DNA of 30,336 bases from a virus. A program made the translations under genes and the position numbers. The notes beneath the pieces are model-generated. The model did no database searches and was not told where the DNA came from. It saw nothing but the letters and a program-made list of their open reading frames with translations. The DNA lies in the IMG/VR virus record IMGVR_UViG_3300025127_000165, positions 1-30,336 of that record; one strand, 5' to 3'. Of the stretch, positions 14,810-24,823 are shown piece by piece (position 1 is the stretch's first letter; each line of letters begins with the position of its first letter).

Positions 14810-17239
14810 ATGGTTTTACAAGTAGGCACTACAAGTTTTCAAAGTACAGCAGGTCAAAGCTCTAGACAACCTGTAGATACTTTTGTTGAACCTGTAAGCG
14901 TATTACCTAAAACAGGCATAATGGAGTTAGCTGAAACGTTGCAATCTATTAATCCTACACTACAAAAATTTGTAAACTTTACGATACAAAAAGAAAAACA
15001 AAAAGGAATATTAGAAGGTCAAAATCAAATCTTAGGTTCTACTCCTACTGAAATAAATAAAATAAAAAAAGAATTAGAAAAGAAAGAAGGTAAAAGATTT
15101 GCTAGAAATTTTGTTGGTGGGAATATATACACACAATATGGAATAGAAAAACAATTAGCAATTAATTTAGGTAATGCAGCAGAAGCAAAAACCAAAAAGT
15201 TTTTTAGTGAATATCAAGTAAATATTAATTTACCTAATGGAGAAACAATACAACAACCTCTATCACAGTTTGATGTTGACTCACCACAATTTGACGCAGC
15301 AGTAAATGAATTTCAAGAAACAAATTTACTTGATGTAAAAGGAATTAGACCTGATATATTAAATCAACATTTTTTACCAAGACAAAATTTAGCTTTACAA
15401 AAAGCTATTGGCAAACATACAGAAGATAGAGCCGATCAAAAAATACAATTAGCTACTACAACTTTTTCAAATTCACTTTTAGGTAGTTGGAATAATATAG
15501 ATAACATCAACGATAGTATTGAACTCAATGTTATAGATGATAACTTTGTTGACGATGGTTCTGGTCTATCCCAAGCAGAAAGTATTGCTCTTAAAGAAAT
15601 TCAAGACAATGCAGATTATATGGTGAGTATTGGATTGAGTGAAGCTGTATCACCTTCAAGTTTTAAAAATTATATTACAAGTAGTGTTAATACAATTCTT
15701 CAATCATATAAAGATTCTGATATGAGTGAATTAGAAGCTATGGAAGAGATAGATGATTTTATAGATTTTATAGGCAAAGTAAAAGTAGGGCCAAAAGGTC
15801 TTACTAAAACAGGACAGACAGTACAGAAAGATTTAAAAAGTTTTCTTGATGCAGATAATACTATAGTAAAACTAAAAAAAGAAATCTTTGAAGAAATAAA
15901 TAGTTTAGCAAAGCAAGAGAATGATTTTTTAGAAGCAGCAAAACAAAATGATATTAATAACAGATTAGATCAATTAGATTTTGCTAGTGATGATGCAGAA
16001 GTTATACAAAATAATGCAAGAATAATATCTGCTTTAAAACAAGATTATAAAAATGAAATAGATTTTGTTGATACACAAGTTACTCTTAGAAACTTTAATG
16101 TAGATGGTTGGTTTTTAAACTTTCAAAAAAGATGGGTTAGTGGTGAGTTTGATGGCAATAAGTTAGCTGCAAGAACAGAGTTAAATAATTTTATGATTTC
16201 ACTAGGTTCTAGTGCGACAAAAGAAGATAAAGGAGAATATACAAGATTAGATAATCTTGTTAAAAGTCAATCAGGACAAGGCTTATTAACACAATATCCA
16301 GAGATAAAAGGAGTTATAAAGTTTGGAGAAAAGGTATTAAGTGAAAAAGACCCAAATGGATTTGATTTTATGAATGTAGGTAGAGTACAACAAAAATATG
16401 ATCTTGATTTTAAATTTGAAAAAGAAGTAGAAGCAGTTGTTGTAGATACAGAAATTTCAACACAACAAAAAAGAAAAATAATTGATGATCTTATCAGTTT
16501 TTATAAAGAACAAATTGGAAATATTAAAGATAATACTTATACTTTTTTTGATGAAGATAATAACATTAGTGCAGCAAAGCCAAATCAATTTAAAAAGAGC
16601 CAAGAATCAAACTCTGTAGATATACCAGATGCTTTTAATTTAAGCAGTTTAAACACACCAGATAATCAAAGAATAGTAAGTGATGTTGTTAATACATTAG
16701 GTGGTAGAGATGGCAGCTTAATTGCTATGGCTAATCCTACAGATACAGAAACAACTACGATAGTAGGTGCAGAAGAACCAAGCGGAGTAAAAAGATTTGA
16801 AGCCAACTTTCCCGTCTTCTACAAATTAGCTAAAGATGCAGGGCATAAATTTCCAGAAGTAACAGCAGCACAAGTAATGTTAGAAACATCAAATGGTGCA
16901 AGTCCTTCTGCTACAAACAATTATCTAGGTTTAAAAGCTACGCAAGATGAAGCTGATAAAGGTCAAGCAACTCTACAAAACACTCAAGAAAATATTGAAG
17001 GCAAAGATGTTGATATACAAGATAATTTTAAAAACTTTAATAGTTTACAAGATATGATGAATCAATATAAGACACAGTGGAATGATGACTTTATGGGAAG
17101 AAAGGGTACTGTTAATGTAGATACTGCTGAAGAAGCAGCTAAGTTGTTGCAAGCAAATGTCTTTGCAACTGACCCTGACTATGCCAAAAAGATTATGCAA
17201 ATAATCAGAGATGCAAAACGTAATCCACCACTATTTTAG
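14810..17239 (+). CDS. Internal virion protein gp15-like with C-terminal glucosaminidase domain
   Basis: This 809-residue protein takes the place of T7 gp15 (747 residues), an inner-core protein ejected into the cell to form the periplasmic tunnel. Most of it is helical and charged. Residues about 662-805 look like a glucosaminidase/FlgJ-type peptidoglycan hydrolase domain: FPVFYKLAKDAGHKFPEVTA, then AAQVMLETSNGASPS with Glu692 as probable catalytic residue, NNYLGLKAT, NFKNFNSLQDMMNQY and a closing FATDPDYAKKIMQIIRD. In T7 the wall-degrading domain is a transglycosylase at the N-terminus of gp16, so here the activity sits on another protein. It probably opens the host cell wall for DNA entry. 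It starts two bases after gp14. Confidence 0.9.
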   Translation: MVLQVGTTSFQSTAGQSSRQPVDTFVEPVSVLPKTGIMELAETLQSINPTLQKFVNFTIQKEKQKGILEGQNQILGSTPTEINKIKKELEKKEGKRFARNFVGGNIYTQYGIEKQLAINLGNAAEAKTKKFFSEYQVNINLPNGETIQQPLSQFDVDSPQFDAAVNEFQETNLLDVKGIRPDILNQHFLPRQNLALQKAIGKHTEDRADQKIQLATTTFSNSLLGSWNNIDNINDSIELNVIDDNFVDDGSGLSQAESIALKEIQDNADYMVSIGLSEAVSPSSFKNYITSSVNTILQSYKDSDMSELEAMEEIDDFIDFIGKVKVGPKGLTKTGQTVQKDLKSFLDADNTIVKLKKEIFEEINSLAKQENDFLEAAKQNDINNRLDQLDFASDDAEVIQNNARIISALKQDYKNEIDFVDTQVTLRNFNVDGWFLNFQKRWVSGEFDGNKLAARTELNNFMISLGSSATKEDKGEYTRLDNLVKSQSGQGLLTQYPEIKGVIKFGEKVLSEKDPNGFDFMNVGRVQQKYDLDFKFEKEVEAVVVDTEISTQQKRKIIDDLISFYKEQIGNIKDNTYTFFDEDNNISAAKPNQFKKSQESNSVDIPDAFNLSSLNTPDNQRIVSDVVNTLGGRDGSLIAMANPTDTETTTIVGAEEPSGVKRFEANFPVFYKLAKDAGHKFPEVTAAQVMLETSNGASPSATNNYLGLKATQDEADKGQATLQNTQENIEGKDVDIQDNFKNFNSLQDMMNQYKTQWNDDFMGRKGTVNVDTAEEAAKLLQANVFATDPDYAKKIMQIIRDAKRNPPLF

Positions 17240-17241
17240 AT

Positions 17242-20200
17242 ATGACAGATTCAGCGATTTCTAACCAGTTTAGAGATAAAAATACTTTTGAAGAAGATCA
17301 AAGCCTTATAGATTTTGATACTACATATAGCTTAAGTGACACTATTAATAATTTTTATATAGATGAAAATGATCCTATAGATTTTAACTTTGAAGAAATA
17401 AATAAAACTAGAAAAACCTTTGCAAGCTTAACAGAACCACCAAAAGAAAAACAAAATTTAAAAGGTTTAGCTAAAGGTTTAGGTCTTGAGATAGGTGTTG
17501 GTCTTGGTGCTGATGCTTTACTTGCACCTTTATTAGGACTTGGCCCTGTTGGTATCGCAGCTTTTGGTGGAGGTCAATTTAGTGCTGGTTACTTTGCAAA
17601 CATACAAGCACAAAAATTAAGAGGAGTAAAACAAATAAGTCAGGCAGAAGCTATATCTGCTGGTCTATTTCAAATAATACCTTTTGGTTCTACAGCAAAA
17701 ATAGGTAAAGGTGGACTTAAAAAAGCTGCCATGCAAGGTGCTGGCTTTGCTACAGGTGAAACTTTTGTTAGAGATTTATTAGGAGATGATGTAAGTCGTG
17801 ATGAATATTTGGCAAGTATAGGTTTAGGTGGTGCTTTTGGTGTTGGCTTTAAAGGTTCTATAGATGGATTAGGTTCTATATTTAAAAAAATTAAAGATAA
17901 AACACCAGCAGAAGCAGATAAACTTTTAACTAAGAAAGATAAAAAAATTATTGATGAAGCTGTAGATAATTTAGATCAAGTAGGCAAGAAACAACAAACA
18001 GACTTACAGAATAAAGGAGTAAATATTGACAAGAAGAATCAAGTTGTTACAAGACCTTTTGTAATGCCTAATCAGTTCAAGAGAACTAAGCCTAATTATG
18101 GTAGTGCTTCTATAGTTTTTGAATCTGATTTTGATAAGCTTGCTTGGTCTTTAAGACTTGGTAAAAAAAATCCACCACAGAAAGAACAAGAAATGCTGCA
18201 AGCCTTTATATCACAAGGCTTTACAGAAAAAGAAGTAAGGCTACATGGTGCAAATATACATAAAAAAATTAAAGGTATTGTTACTGAAAAGACAGGAAGT
18301 GCAACTGCATCTCCTAGTAATACAAAAGGTTTGACTATTGAAGTACCAGCAGATGCTAAGTATGCAGGTGAAGTACAAACAACACTTAATAAGTTAGATA
18401 GTAAAAAACAAGACTTAGGAGATACAACTAAAAATCCACAACAAATATCTTTTATAAAAAGTTTAAAACCAAAACAACGAAAACTAATACAAGAAATGAC
18501 AAAAGTTTTAAAAGATGCTGATGTTTTTACTGGTCCTAAAAGTCAAATACAAACTAAACTAGAAGGTTTGGGTATGTTTGATGAAGGTGTCGTTAAACGA
18601 TCTAATACAAAATTTATAAAAGAATATGGTCAAATTTATGCAAAACTTTATAATTTAGTTCCTAGTGATTCTTTAAATTATGCAATAACTCAAACTATTA
18701 CATTACAGACAGAAGAAGTTGCCAATGTCAATAAAAAATTGATAGAAGCAATAAAAACAAAAAATACAGGATTAATTGATAAAACAATAGATGAATTAGA
18801 TGAATCGCTTTTAGATGTTGAAGAATGGTTAACTTTAGGTTTACCATTACGCACACAGTCAGCAAGAACAACAGCTTCACTTGGCATGAAGCCTGAGTCT
18901 GGTATTGAAGGTAAGACTGTTGATGAAGTAATGAATTTAACACCAGCAGAGAAATCAGCTTTGACAGAAAAGCAGCCTGATATAGAAATGGACTTAAATG
19001 AAAGTATTTTACGGAATGAAAAATTCAGAACAGATTTAAAAGATGCCTTAAAAGAAGCAACAGAAACAGATGACTATTCTGAATTAATTAAATTAACGAC
19101 TGATTTAGATACAGCATCAGGTAGTGTAGAAAAAATGATTGCTATAAAAAATGCTGATGCTTTTCAAATAGGTAAAAAGTTAGACAGAACAGCAAGAATA
19201 TATAACGAAATTGGTATCAATGCTTTACTGTCTGGTCCTACTACACAAAAAATTAATTTATATTCTGGTGTAGCACAGACATTTTTAAAAGCTTTTAACA
19301 ACTTCAGTAGTTCTTCTAACTTTACAGAGTTAGAAGCTGCTAGAAGGCATTTGTTTGCTTTATTTCAAAACTTTGATTTTGCTCTTAATGCTTGGAAAAG
19401 ATCATGGGATATGGAAGATAACTTTATAAATTTAGGAAATATCAAAGGAGAAACAAGTCAAAGATATATGATTTCTTCAGATAAACCATATTTTCCTTTT
19501 AAAGCTATAGACAAATTTGGTAAGTTTATTAGATTGCCTAGTCGTTTGATGACAGCTACAGATGCTTTAGTTCAAGCACCTAACATATTAGCTGCTGCTA
19601 ATTATCAAGCATATATGGAAGGAGTAAAACTTGGTAAATCAGGAGATGAATTAAATAAATATATTAAAAGTCATGTTGATGGAATTATTAGTTACTTCTT
19701 AAAAAATTCAAAAGGAGATGTAGGCAGACTTGAAATGATAGATGGTCAAGAAGTTTTTACTCCTGATGCAATAACACAAAGAATTTTAACTAGAGCAAAA
19801 GAATTTGGTAAACAAATTACATTTACACAAGATATAAGAACAGAAGATTTGTTTGGTACAGGTGCATCTAAGTTAAATAATTTAGCAGTGCAAAATCCTG
19901 TTGCTAGATTCTTTTTTACTTTTACAAGAACACCAACAAATATTATTAAAGAAGTTATGAGATATACACCTGTTATAAATAGACCAGTAAATAGAAGATT
20001 ACCAAATGGAGAATATCAAAATATAAATCTTCTTAATGCTTTATTGTTGCCAGAAATGAAAACAGATTTATTAAGTGCTGACCCTTTAGTAAGAGCAAAT
20101 GCAATAGGTCAAATTAGAATGGGATATGCTTTTGGATTATTGCTTGCTGGTCTTACTTTTGATGATTACTTATTTCCTAATTATGACTTAAATAAAGATC

Positions 20201-21555
20201 AACCACCGCATTTTAAATTAACAGGTGGTGGTCCTAATTATTTTACAAAAGAAGGTGCTGCAATGTTTATTTCTATGTATAAGAATGGTTGGCGACCTTA
20301 TAGCAGGGCATACCTTAAATATGATGAAAATGGTGAACCTTTGTTTAAAAATGGTGAACCAGTATATGAATATAAAACTTATGAAAATTTACCAGACCCA
20401 ATAGTTTCATTTGTAAGAATAATGGTTGATTTTACACAAGGCGGTCCTTTTGTGAAAGATAAAGAATTTGGTGAATTTACTTGTGGTTGGGCTTGTGCAT
20501 CTGGTCGTAATCTTTTTAACAGAAGTTATACACAACAAGTAAACGAAGCTATAAATTTATTTTCTGAAATACCTGCTGTTGGTAAAAATGTAGACCCAGA
20601 AGACAACATACCCTATACACAAAAGAAATTTTTAGATTATGTAGGCAGACAAGTTGCTGGTAGATCAATACCTTATTCAAGTTTTTTAAGTAAATTACAT
20701 AGACTACCTGCTGACTTGTTAACTGAAATGGGTTTTACAGAACAAGAAGCAAGAGAACTAGCAGAATCAAAAGGAGATTACAGTAAATTAAAATGGTTTA
20801 TGAAACCAGATACAAAGACAAGGGCAGGGGATTTAGCTAACGAAAGTGTAGATTTTGGTGACGAAGAATTTAATCAAGCTAATGTTGCATTACAAGCTTT
20901 AGATAATATTTATAACAAAGCAAAAGAAATCGTACCCCTAAATCTAGGTGGCAGACTCCCCTTACAAATAGAACACGTTACTGGTGATGCAATAACTTAC
21001 CCTCAAAAAGAAGGTGCAGATTTATTGTCTTTAGCAAGACATAGCACAAGTAAAAATCATAAATATTATATGGCTACTCAACTTATAGGTAGATTATTGC
21101 CAGAACCACCTGAGATAATAAGAGGTTCTAAATTTAAAGGAGTAGGTAGTAAAAACTTTGTACCAAAAAAATTAGATAAATATGAATACAATGCTTTAAA
21201 AATATATGTAAATAAAACTACATTAAGAATGGGTGGTAGAGATGTAACTTTAAAACAAGCTTTAGATAATTATTTTGATGGTACGTTTATGGGTAATGAT
21301 TACAAAGCAAACAAAGCAATTATTGAAGAGGAAGGTTTAGGCTCACCCGAAGGAGAAATGGCAGCAGAAAGAATTTTTCAAACAATGAACAAGATTAATA
21401 CTAAATTTACAAACAAAGGAATATTAGAATACACCCTAGATGTGATTGGCGAAAAAGAATATACTGATAGAATTAAGGCAAAGCAAAATCTACAAAAAAA
21501 TTATTTTGATAGATTAACTGAAACAATGAAAGAAATGAACATTGGAACCTTTTAA
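17242..21555 (+). CDS. Internal virion protein gp16-like (DNA ejection)
   Basis: This 1437-residue protein, the largest in the window, matches the position and size of T7 gp16 (1318 residues), which is ejected first and helps pull DNA into the cell. The N-terminus is acidic and polar with no lytic transglycosylase motif. Residues about 70-135 are Gly/Ala-rich and hydrophobic (GLAKGLGLEIGVGLGADALL, then LLGLGPVGIAAFGGG), suggesting membrane interaction. The region around residues 660-760 (RTARIYNEIGINALLSGPTT, then NLYSGVAQTFLKAFN) and the FFTFTRTPTNIIKEVMRY block at about 895-910 are typical for gp16-like proteins of marine podoviruses. It lies directly between gp15 and the tail fibre with 2-base junctions on both sides. 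Confidence 0.92.
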   Translation: MTDSAISNQFRDKNTFEEDQSLIDFDTTYSLSDTINNFYIDENDPIDFNFEEINKTRKTFASLTEPPKEKQNLKGLAKGLGLEIGVGLGADALLAPLLGLGPVGIAAFGGGQFSAGYFANIQAQKLRGVKQISQAEAISAGLFQIIPFGSTAKIGKGGLKKAAMQGAGFATGETFVRDLLGDDVSRDEYLASIGLGGAFGVGFKGSIDGLGSIFKKIKDKTPAEADKLLTKKDKKIIDEAVDNLDQVGKKQQTDLQNKGVNIDKKNQVVTRPFVMPNQFKRTKPNYGSASIVFESDFDKLAWSLRLGKKNPPQKEQEMLQAFISQGFTEKEVRLHGANIHKKIKGIVTEKTGSATASPSNTKGLTIEVPADAKYAGEVQTTLNKLDSKKQDLGDTTKNPQQISFIKSLKPKQRKLIQEMTKVLKDADVFTGPKSQIQTKLEGLGMFDEGVVKRSNTKFIKEYGQIYAKLYNLVPSDSLNYAITQTITLQTEEVANVNKKLIEAIKTKNTGLIDKTIDELDESLLDVEEWLTLGLPLRTQSARTTASLGMKPESGIEGKTVDEVMNLTPAEKSALTEKQPDIEMDLNESILRNEKFRTDLKDALKEATETDDYSELIKLTTDLDTASGSVEKMIAIKNADAFQIGKKLDRTARIYNEIGINALLSGPTTQKINLYSGVAQTFLKAFNNFSSSSNFTELEAARRHLFALFQNFDFALNAWKRSWDMEDNFINLGNIKGETSQRYMISSDKPYFPFKAIDKFGKFIRLPSRLMTATDALVQAPNILAAANYQAYMEGVKLGKSGDELNKYIKSHVDGIISYFLKNSKGDVGRLEMIDGQEVFTPDAITQRILTRAKEFGKQITFTQDIRTEDLFGTGASKLNNLAVQNPVARFFFTFTRTPTNIIKEVMRYTPVINRPVNRRLPNGEYQNINLLNALLLPEMKTDLLSADPLVRANAIGQIRMGYAFGLLLAGLTFDDYLFPNYDLNKDQPPHFKLTGGGPNYFTKEGAAMFISMYKNGWRPYSRAYLKYDENGEPLFKNGEPVYEYKTYENLPDPIVSFVRIMVDFTQGGPFVKDKEFGEFTCGWACASGRNLFNRSYTQQVNEAINLFSEIPAVGKNVDPEDNIPYTQKKFLDYVGRQVAGRSIPYSSFLSKLHRLPADLLTEMGFTEQEARELAESKGDYSKLKWFMKPDTKTRAGDLANESVDFGDEEFNQANVALQALDNIYNKAKEIVPLNLGGRLPLQIEHVTGDAITYPQKEGADLLSLARHSTSKNHKYYMATQLIGRLLPEPPEIIRGSKFKGVGSKNFVPKKLDKYEYNALKIYVNKTTLRMGGRDVTLKQALDNYFDGTFMGNDYKANKAIIEEEGLGSPEGEMAAERIFQTMNKINTKFTNKGILEYTLDVIGEKEYTDRIKAKQNLQKNYFDRLTETMKEMNIGTF

Positions 21556-21557
21556 TT

Positions 21558-24500
21558 ATGGCTACTAATACTGCTGCATCTTTTTCTACACCTACTGCTA
21601 ATGGTACTGCTGGTCCTTTTAATATAGGTTTTACTTACCTTGCACAATCAGAAATAGATGTAACAGTTAATGGTGACTTAAAAACTCTTGGTACTCATTA
21701 TATTTTTCACAGCACTACCCAAATATCTTTTACTTCTGGTAACTTTCCTACTGTTGGACAAACTATAAAATTTCAAAGAAATACCGATATATCAGCTAAA
21801 AAAGTAGACTTTCAAGATGGTTCCGTTTTAACAGAAACAGATCTTGATAATAATACCGATCAAATTTTATTTGGTTTACAAGAATTTACAGATGAATTAA
21901 ATAATAATACTGTCAAAAAAGATGCTGGTCTTGCACAAATAACTGATGCTGCTGCTCTTGCTGCTTTAACAGATACTGAAGTTCAAATTCTTGATGGAGC
22001 AACAATCAGTACTTCAGAATTAAATACATTAGATGGTGTCAATAATACTCTTACTGCTTCTGAGTTAAATACACTTGATGGTATTACAGCTTCTACTGCT
22101 GAACTAAACCAGCTTACAAACAAAGAAATAGAGACTTCTTTAACAGCTAACAGTGATGCAAAGATACCAACATCAAAAGCTGTTAATGATCGTATTCTTA
22201 CTGTTACTAATGCGTTAGGTGGTTTTGTTGCAATAGCAAACGAAACATCTTTTCCTTCTACACACCCTGATCCTAGTGGTAATGCTGGTACTGTAGTCTC
22301 TATCTCAGATGCAGGTGGTGTAGTCATAAATGGCAGTGGTGTTGCAACTATAGCTAATGGTGCAGGTTCTGGTAATACTGTTACGATTACAAGTTTTCCT
22401 TCAGATTTACATAGTAGAACTTTAGGTAGTGGTGTAGGTTTGCAAGTACAAACAACATCTACATTACATACTTACACTTATCATAAATCTTTAATTAAAG
22501 AATCAGATTTAGTAAATTTCAGTGCTGATCTTGATAGTTTCAGAAGTAGATATAGAGTTGTAGATACGACACCAACATCTAATAATGATGAAGGAGATTT
22601 AATTTTTAGAAAATCTGATAATAAATTACTTGTATATAACGGAACTGCTTATCAAGAAGCAAGTTCTGTTGGTAACTTTCATACAAATACCCTAAGTACT
22701 TTTAATGGTACTGGTGGAAATAGTGCAACTTTTAATGGTGTTGCATATAGATTTAATATTGACCACCCACCAGAATTAGCAGAACAATTACTTGTAAGTA
22801 TAAATGGTATTATCCAAAAACCTAATAGTGGTACAAGCCAGCCAAGTGAAGGTTTTGCTCTTAGTGGATCATCAGTAATATTTAGTGCTGCACCTGCTAG
22901 TGGATCAGACTTTTTTATAATTACTATTGGTAAATCAGTAGATATTGGTAATACTAGTGATGGTGTTATTACTAATGTCAAAGTAGCTAGTGATGCAAGT
23001 ATAGAAGGTACAAAAATAAATCCTAACTTTGGTAGTCAAAATATATTGACATCAGGCTTGGTAGACGGAAGAGATATATCTGCTGATGGTACAAAATTAG
23101 ATGGAATAGAAAGTAACGCAATCAACGCTTCTAATACTGCAATCACAAATAAACTATCGCTTGCAGGTGGCACTTTAACTGGCACTCTTAATATACAAAA
23201 TAGTACTCCTTCAATAAAATTTACAGATACTAGTGCTAATCCAAATTACTTTATTAAAAATGATAATGGATCTTTTATTATTCAAGATGCAACAGGTGAC
23301 AATAATAGATTAACTATTGCTACGAATGGCGATATAACAATTACAGGAGATTTGCAAGTACAAAGGGTTGGTACAGCAACAAATAATCCTTTTCAAATTA
23401 TTGTAGGTGGTTTTGTTCGTTTACATTGTGATACAAGCGGTAATATAAGAATACCGTCAGATAACAAAAAACTACAGATAGGTGCTTCTCAAGATTTAAA
23501 TCTATCGCATGACGGATCATCTTCTTACATAACAAATAATACTGGTTTTTTATTCGTACAAAGTAATGATTTAGCTTTACGATCTCAAGGACAAGAAAAC
23601 TTTTTAGTTGCTGCTGCTAATGGATCAGTAGAGTTATATTATGACAACGTTAAAAAGTTTGAGACTACTTCTGCTGGGGCTACTGTCACAGATGGAACAT
23701 TAATTATAGATAATGATGCTGATTCACCTAATACAAGTTTTGGAGTAGCTGAAGCTTTAAGAATTGATGATAGTGGTGTAACACAAGATAGAGGATTAAG
23801 TATTTATGAATATCATCAAAGTGGTGCAAGATTTTTTAGCCTAAATTATAACCTTGAATCAACATCTAATGGTTCAGCTTATGTATATACACAAGGACTT
23901 TACTCTGGCAGCACAATGCTTCAGATTGGTGCAAATGATTTTAGGTTTTTTGTTGATGCACAAGTATCTTCTGGAAGTACAGATGCAATCACACCAACAG
24001 AACGATTTAGGATTGATACTGGTGGGGCAAGGGTTACAGGTGCTGTTTCAGCAACAGCAATTAATGTTTGTCATTTAAAATCTGATACCACTGCAAGCGT
24101 TACATCTACTGCTGCTGTTATTAATTTCAATCAAGAATCAACAACTGATACTAATAAATTTAGTCATTCTGGTGGTGAGATAACAGTATTAACAACTGGT
24201 TGGTACGCAGTAAAAGCTAATGTAACTTATCAAAGTGCTGCTTCAAGTAGAAGAAATACTATAAAAACAGAAATACAAAAAAATGGTACATCTATTACAA
24301 GTGCAGAAAAATATACTTTTATTCAGTCAGATATAAAACCAATAGCTACAGCACACGTTAATGGTGGTGGAACTGTTATCAAACAAAATGGAGGTTTTAG
24401 CAGTATTACAAGAACAAATTTTGGAAGATATACATTAAACTTTACTAATGCAATGGCTGATGATGATTATCAAGTTTTTGGTCAAATTATAGAAGGAGAT

Positions 24501-24800
24501 ACTAGAGATGATATAAAGATTCATATTGTAGATAGTCAACAAACAACATCAGATTTTGATGTAGCAATATATGAAGGAGACAACTCTAGTACTGCTGATG
24601 TTCTTAGAGATAGAGATTTTTATATACAGGTATTAGATACAAACACTGCTTGGGGTAGGTATGGACAAGCTTCTATTGATACTTTTGTTTATTTAACAGC
24701 AAATGATGTAATTAGAATAAGAACACAACAGATAGATGAAGAAGGTACAACAACAATACTTGGTGCATCTTCTGAATTTTTTGTAAAAGCTGAAGTGTAA
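21558..24800 (+). CDS. Tail fibre protein, T7 gp17-type N-terminus, C1q-like tip
   Basis: This 1080-residue trimeric fibre likely recognises the host surface. Residues 1-110 (FNIGFTYLAQSEIDVTVNGD, then TVGQTIKFQRNT and KVDFQDGSVLTETDLDN) match the T7 gp17 virion-anchoring domain. A 13-14-residue ELNxLDG repeat follows at about 140-186. The shaft contains phage-fibre repeats such as DISADGTKLDGIESNA. The end looks like a C1q/TNF-type beta sandwich: FSHSGGEITVLTTGWYAVKA and IQKNGTSITSAEKYTFIQSD (about 850-925), completed by SIDTFVYLTANDVIRIRTQQ (about 1040-1060). Between the halves lies another domain (FGRYTLNFTNAMADDDYQVF, about 955-975). Starts two bases after gp16. Confidence 0.93.
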   Translation: MATNTAASFSTPTANGTAGPFNIGFTYLAQSEIDVTVNGDLKTLGTHYIFHSTTQISFTSGNFPTVGQTIKFQRNTDISAKKVDFQDGSVLTETDLDNNTDQILFGLQEFTDELNNNTVKKDAGLAQITDAAALAALTDTEVQILDGATISTSELNTLDGVNNTLTASELNTLDGITASTAELNQLTNKEIETSLTANSDAKIPTSKAVNDRILTVTNALGGFVAIANETSFPSTHPDPSGNAGTVVSISDAGGVVINGSGVATIANGAGSGNTVTITSFPSDLHSRTLGSGVGLQVQTTSTLHTYTYHKSLIKESDLVNFSADLDSFRSRYRVVDTTPTSNNDEGDLIFRKSDNKLLVYNGTAYQEASSVGNFHTNTLSTFNGTGGNSATFNGVAYRFNIDHPPELAEQLLVSINGIIQKPNSGTSQPSEGFALSGSSVIFSAAPASGSDFFIITIGKSVDIGNTSDGVITNVKVASDASIEGTKINPNFGSQNILTSGLVDGRDISADGTKLDGIESNAINASNTAITNKLSLAGGTLTGTLNIQNSTPSIKFTDTSANPNYFIKNDNGSFIIQDATGDNNRLTIATNGDITITGDLQVQRVGTATNNPFQIIVGGFVRLHCDTSGNIRIPSDNKKLQIGASQDLNLSHDGSSSYITNNTGFLFVQSNDLALRSQGQENFLVAAANGSVELYYDNVKKFETTSAGATVTDGTLIIDNDADSPNTSFGVAEALRIDDSGVTQDRGLSIYEYHQSGARFFSLNYNLESTSNGSAYVYTQGLYSGSTMLQIGANDFRFFVDAQVSSGSTDAITPTERFRIDTGGARVTGAVSATAINVCHLKSDTTASVTSTAAVINFNQESTTDTNKFSHSGGEITVLTTGWYAVKANVTYQSAASSRRNTIKTEIQKNGTSITSAEKYTFIQSDIKPIATAHVNGGGTVIKQNGGFSSITRTNFGRYTLNFTNAMADDDYQVFGQIIEGDTRDDIKIHIVDSQQTTSDFDVAIYEGDNSSTADVLRDRDFYIQVLDTNTAWGRYGQASIDTFVYLTANDVIRIRTQQIDEEGTTTILGASSEFFVKAEV
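21975..22115 (+). repeat. ELNxLDG repeats in the tail fibre
   Basis: Four successive units of 13-14 codons read TEVQILDG, TSELNTLDG, TASELNTLDG and TAELNQLTN. This (T)AELNxLDG repeat is common in marine phage fibres and probably forms a short trimeric stalk after the virion-anchoring domain. The DNA copies are diverged at third codon positions, so it is not a recent expansion. Confidence 0.8.
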
Positions 24801-24808
24801 TATATAAT
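24781..24808 (+). promoter_or_regulatory. Candidate host-type promoter for the accessory fibre genes
   Basis: TTGTAA (24781-24786) and a perfect TATAAT (24803-24808) are 16 bases apart, about 20 bases upstream of the ATG at 24824. This is one of the few non-overlapping gene junctions in the structural region. Low GC makes chance matches common, but both boxes and the spacing are good. Confidence 0.42.
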
Positions 24809-24823
24809 TAAAATAAAAGCATT

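Noticed and set aside
23854-24078. A 74-codon + strand frame inside the tail fibre gene
   Set aside because: It is in another frame of a well-supported fibre gene, has no ribosome site and no recognisable features.
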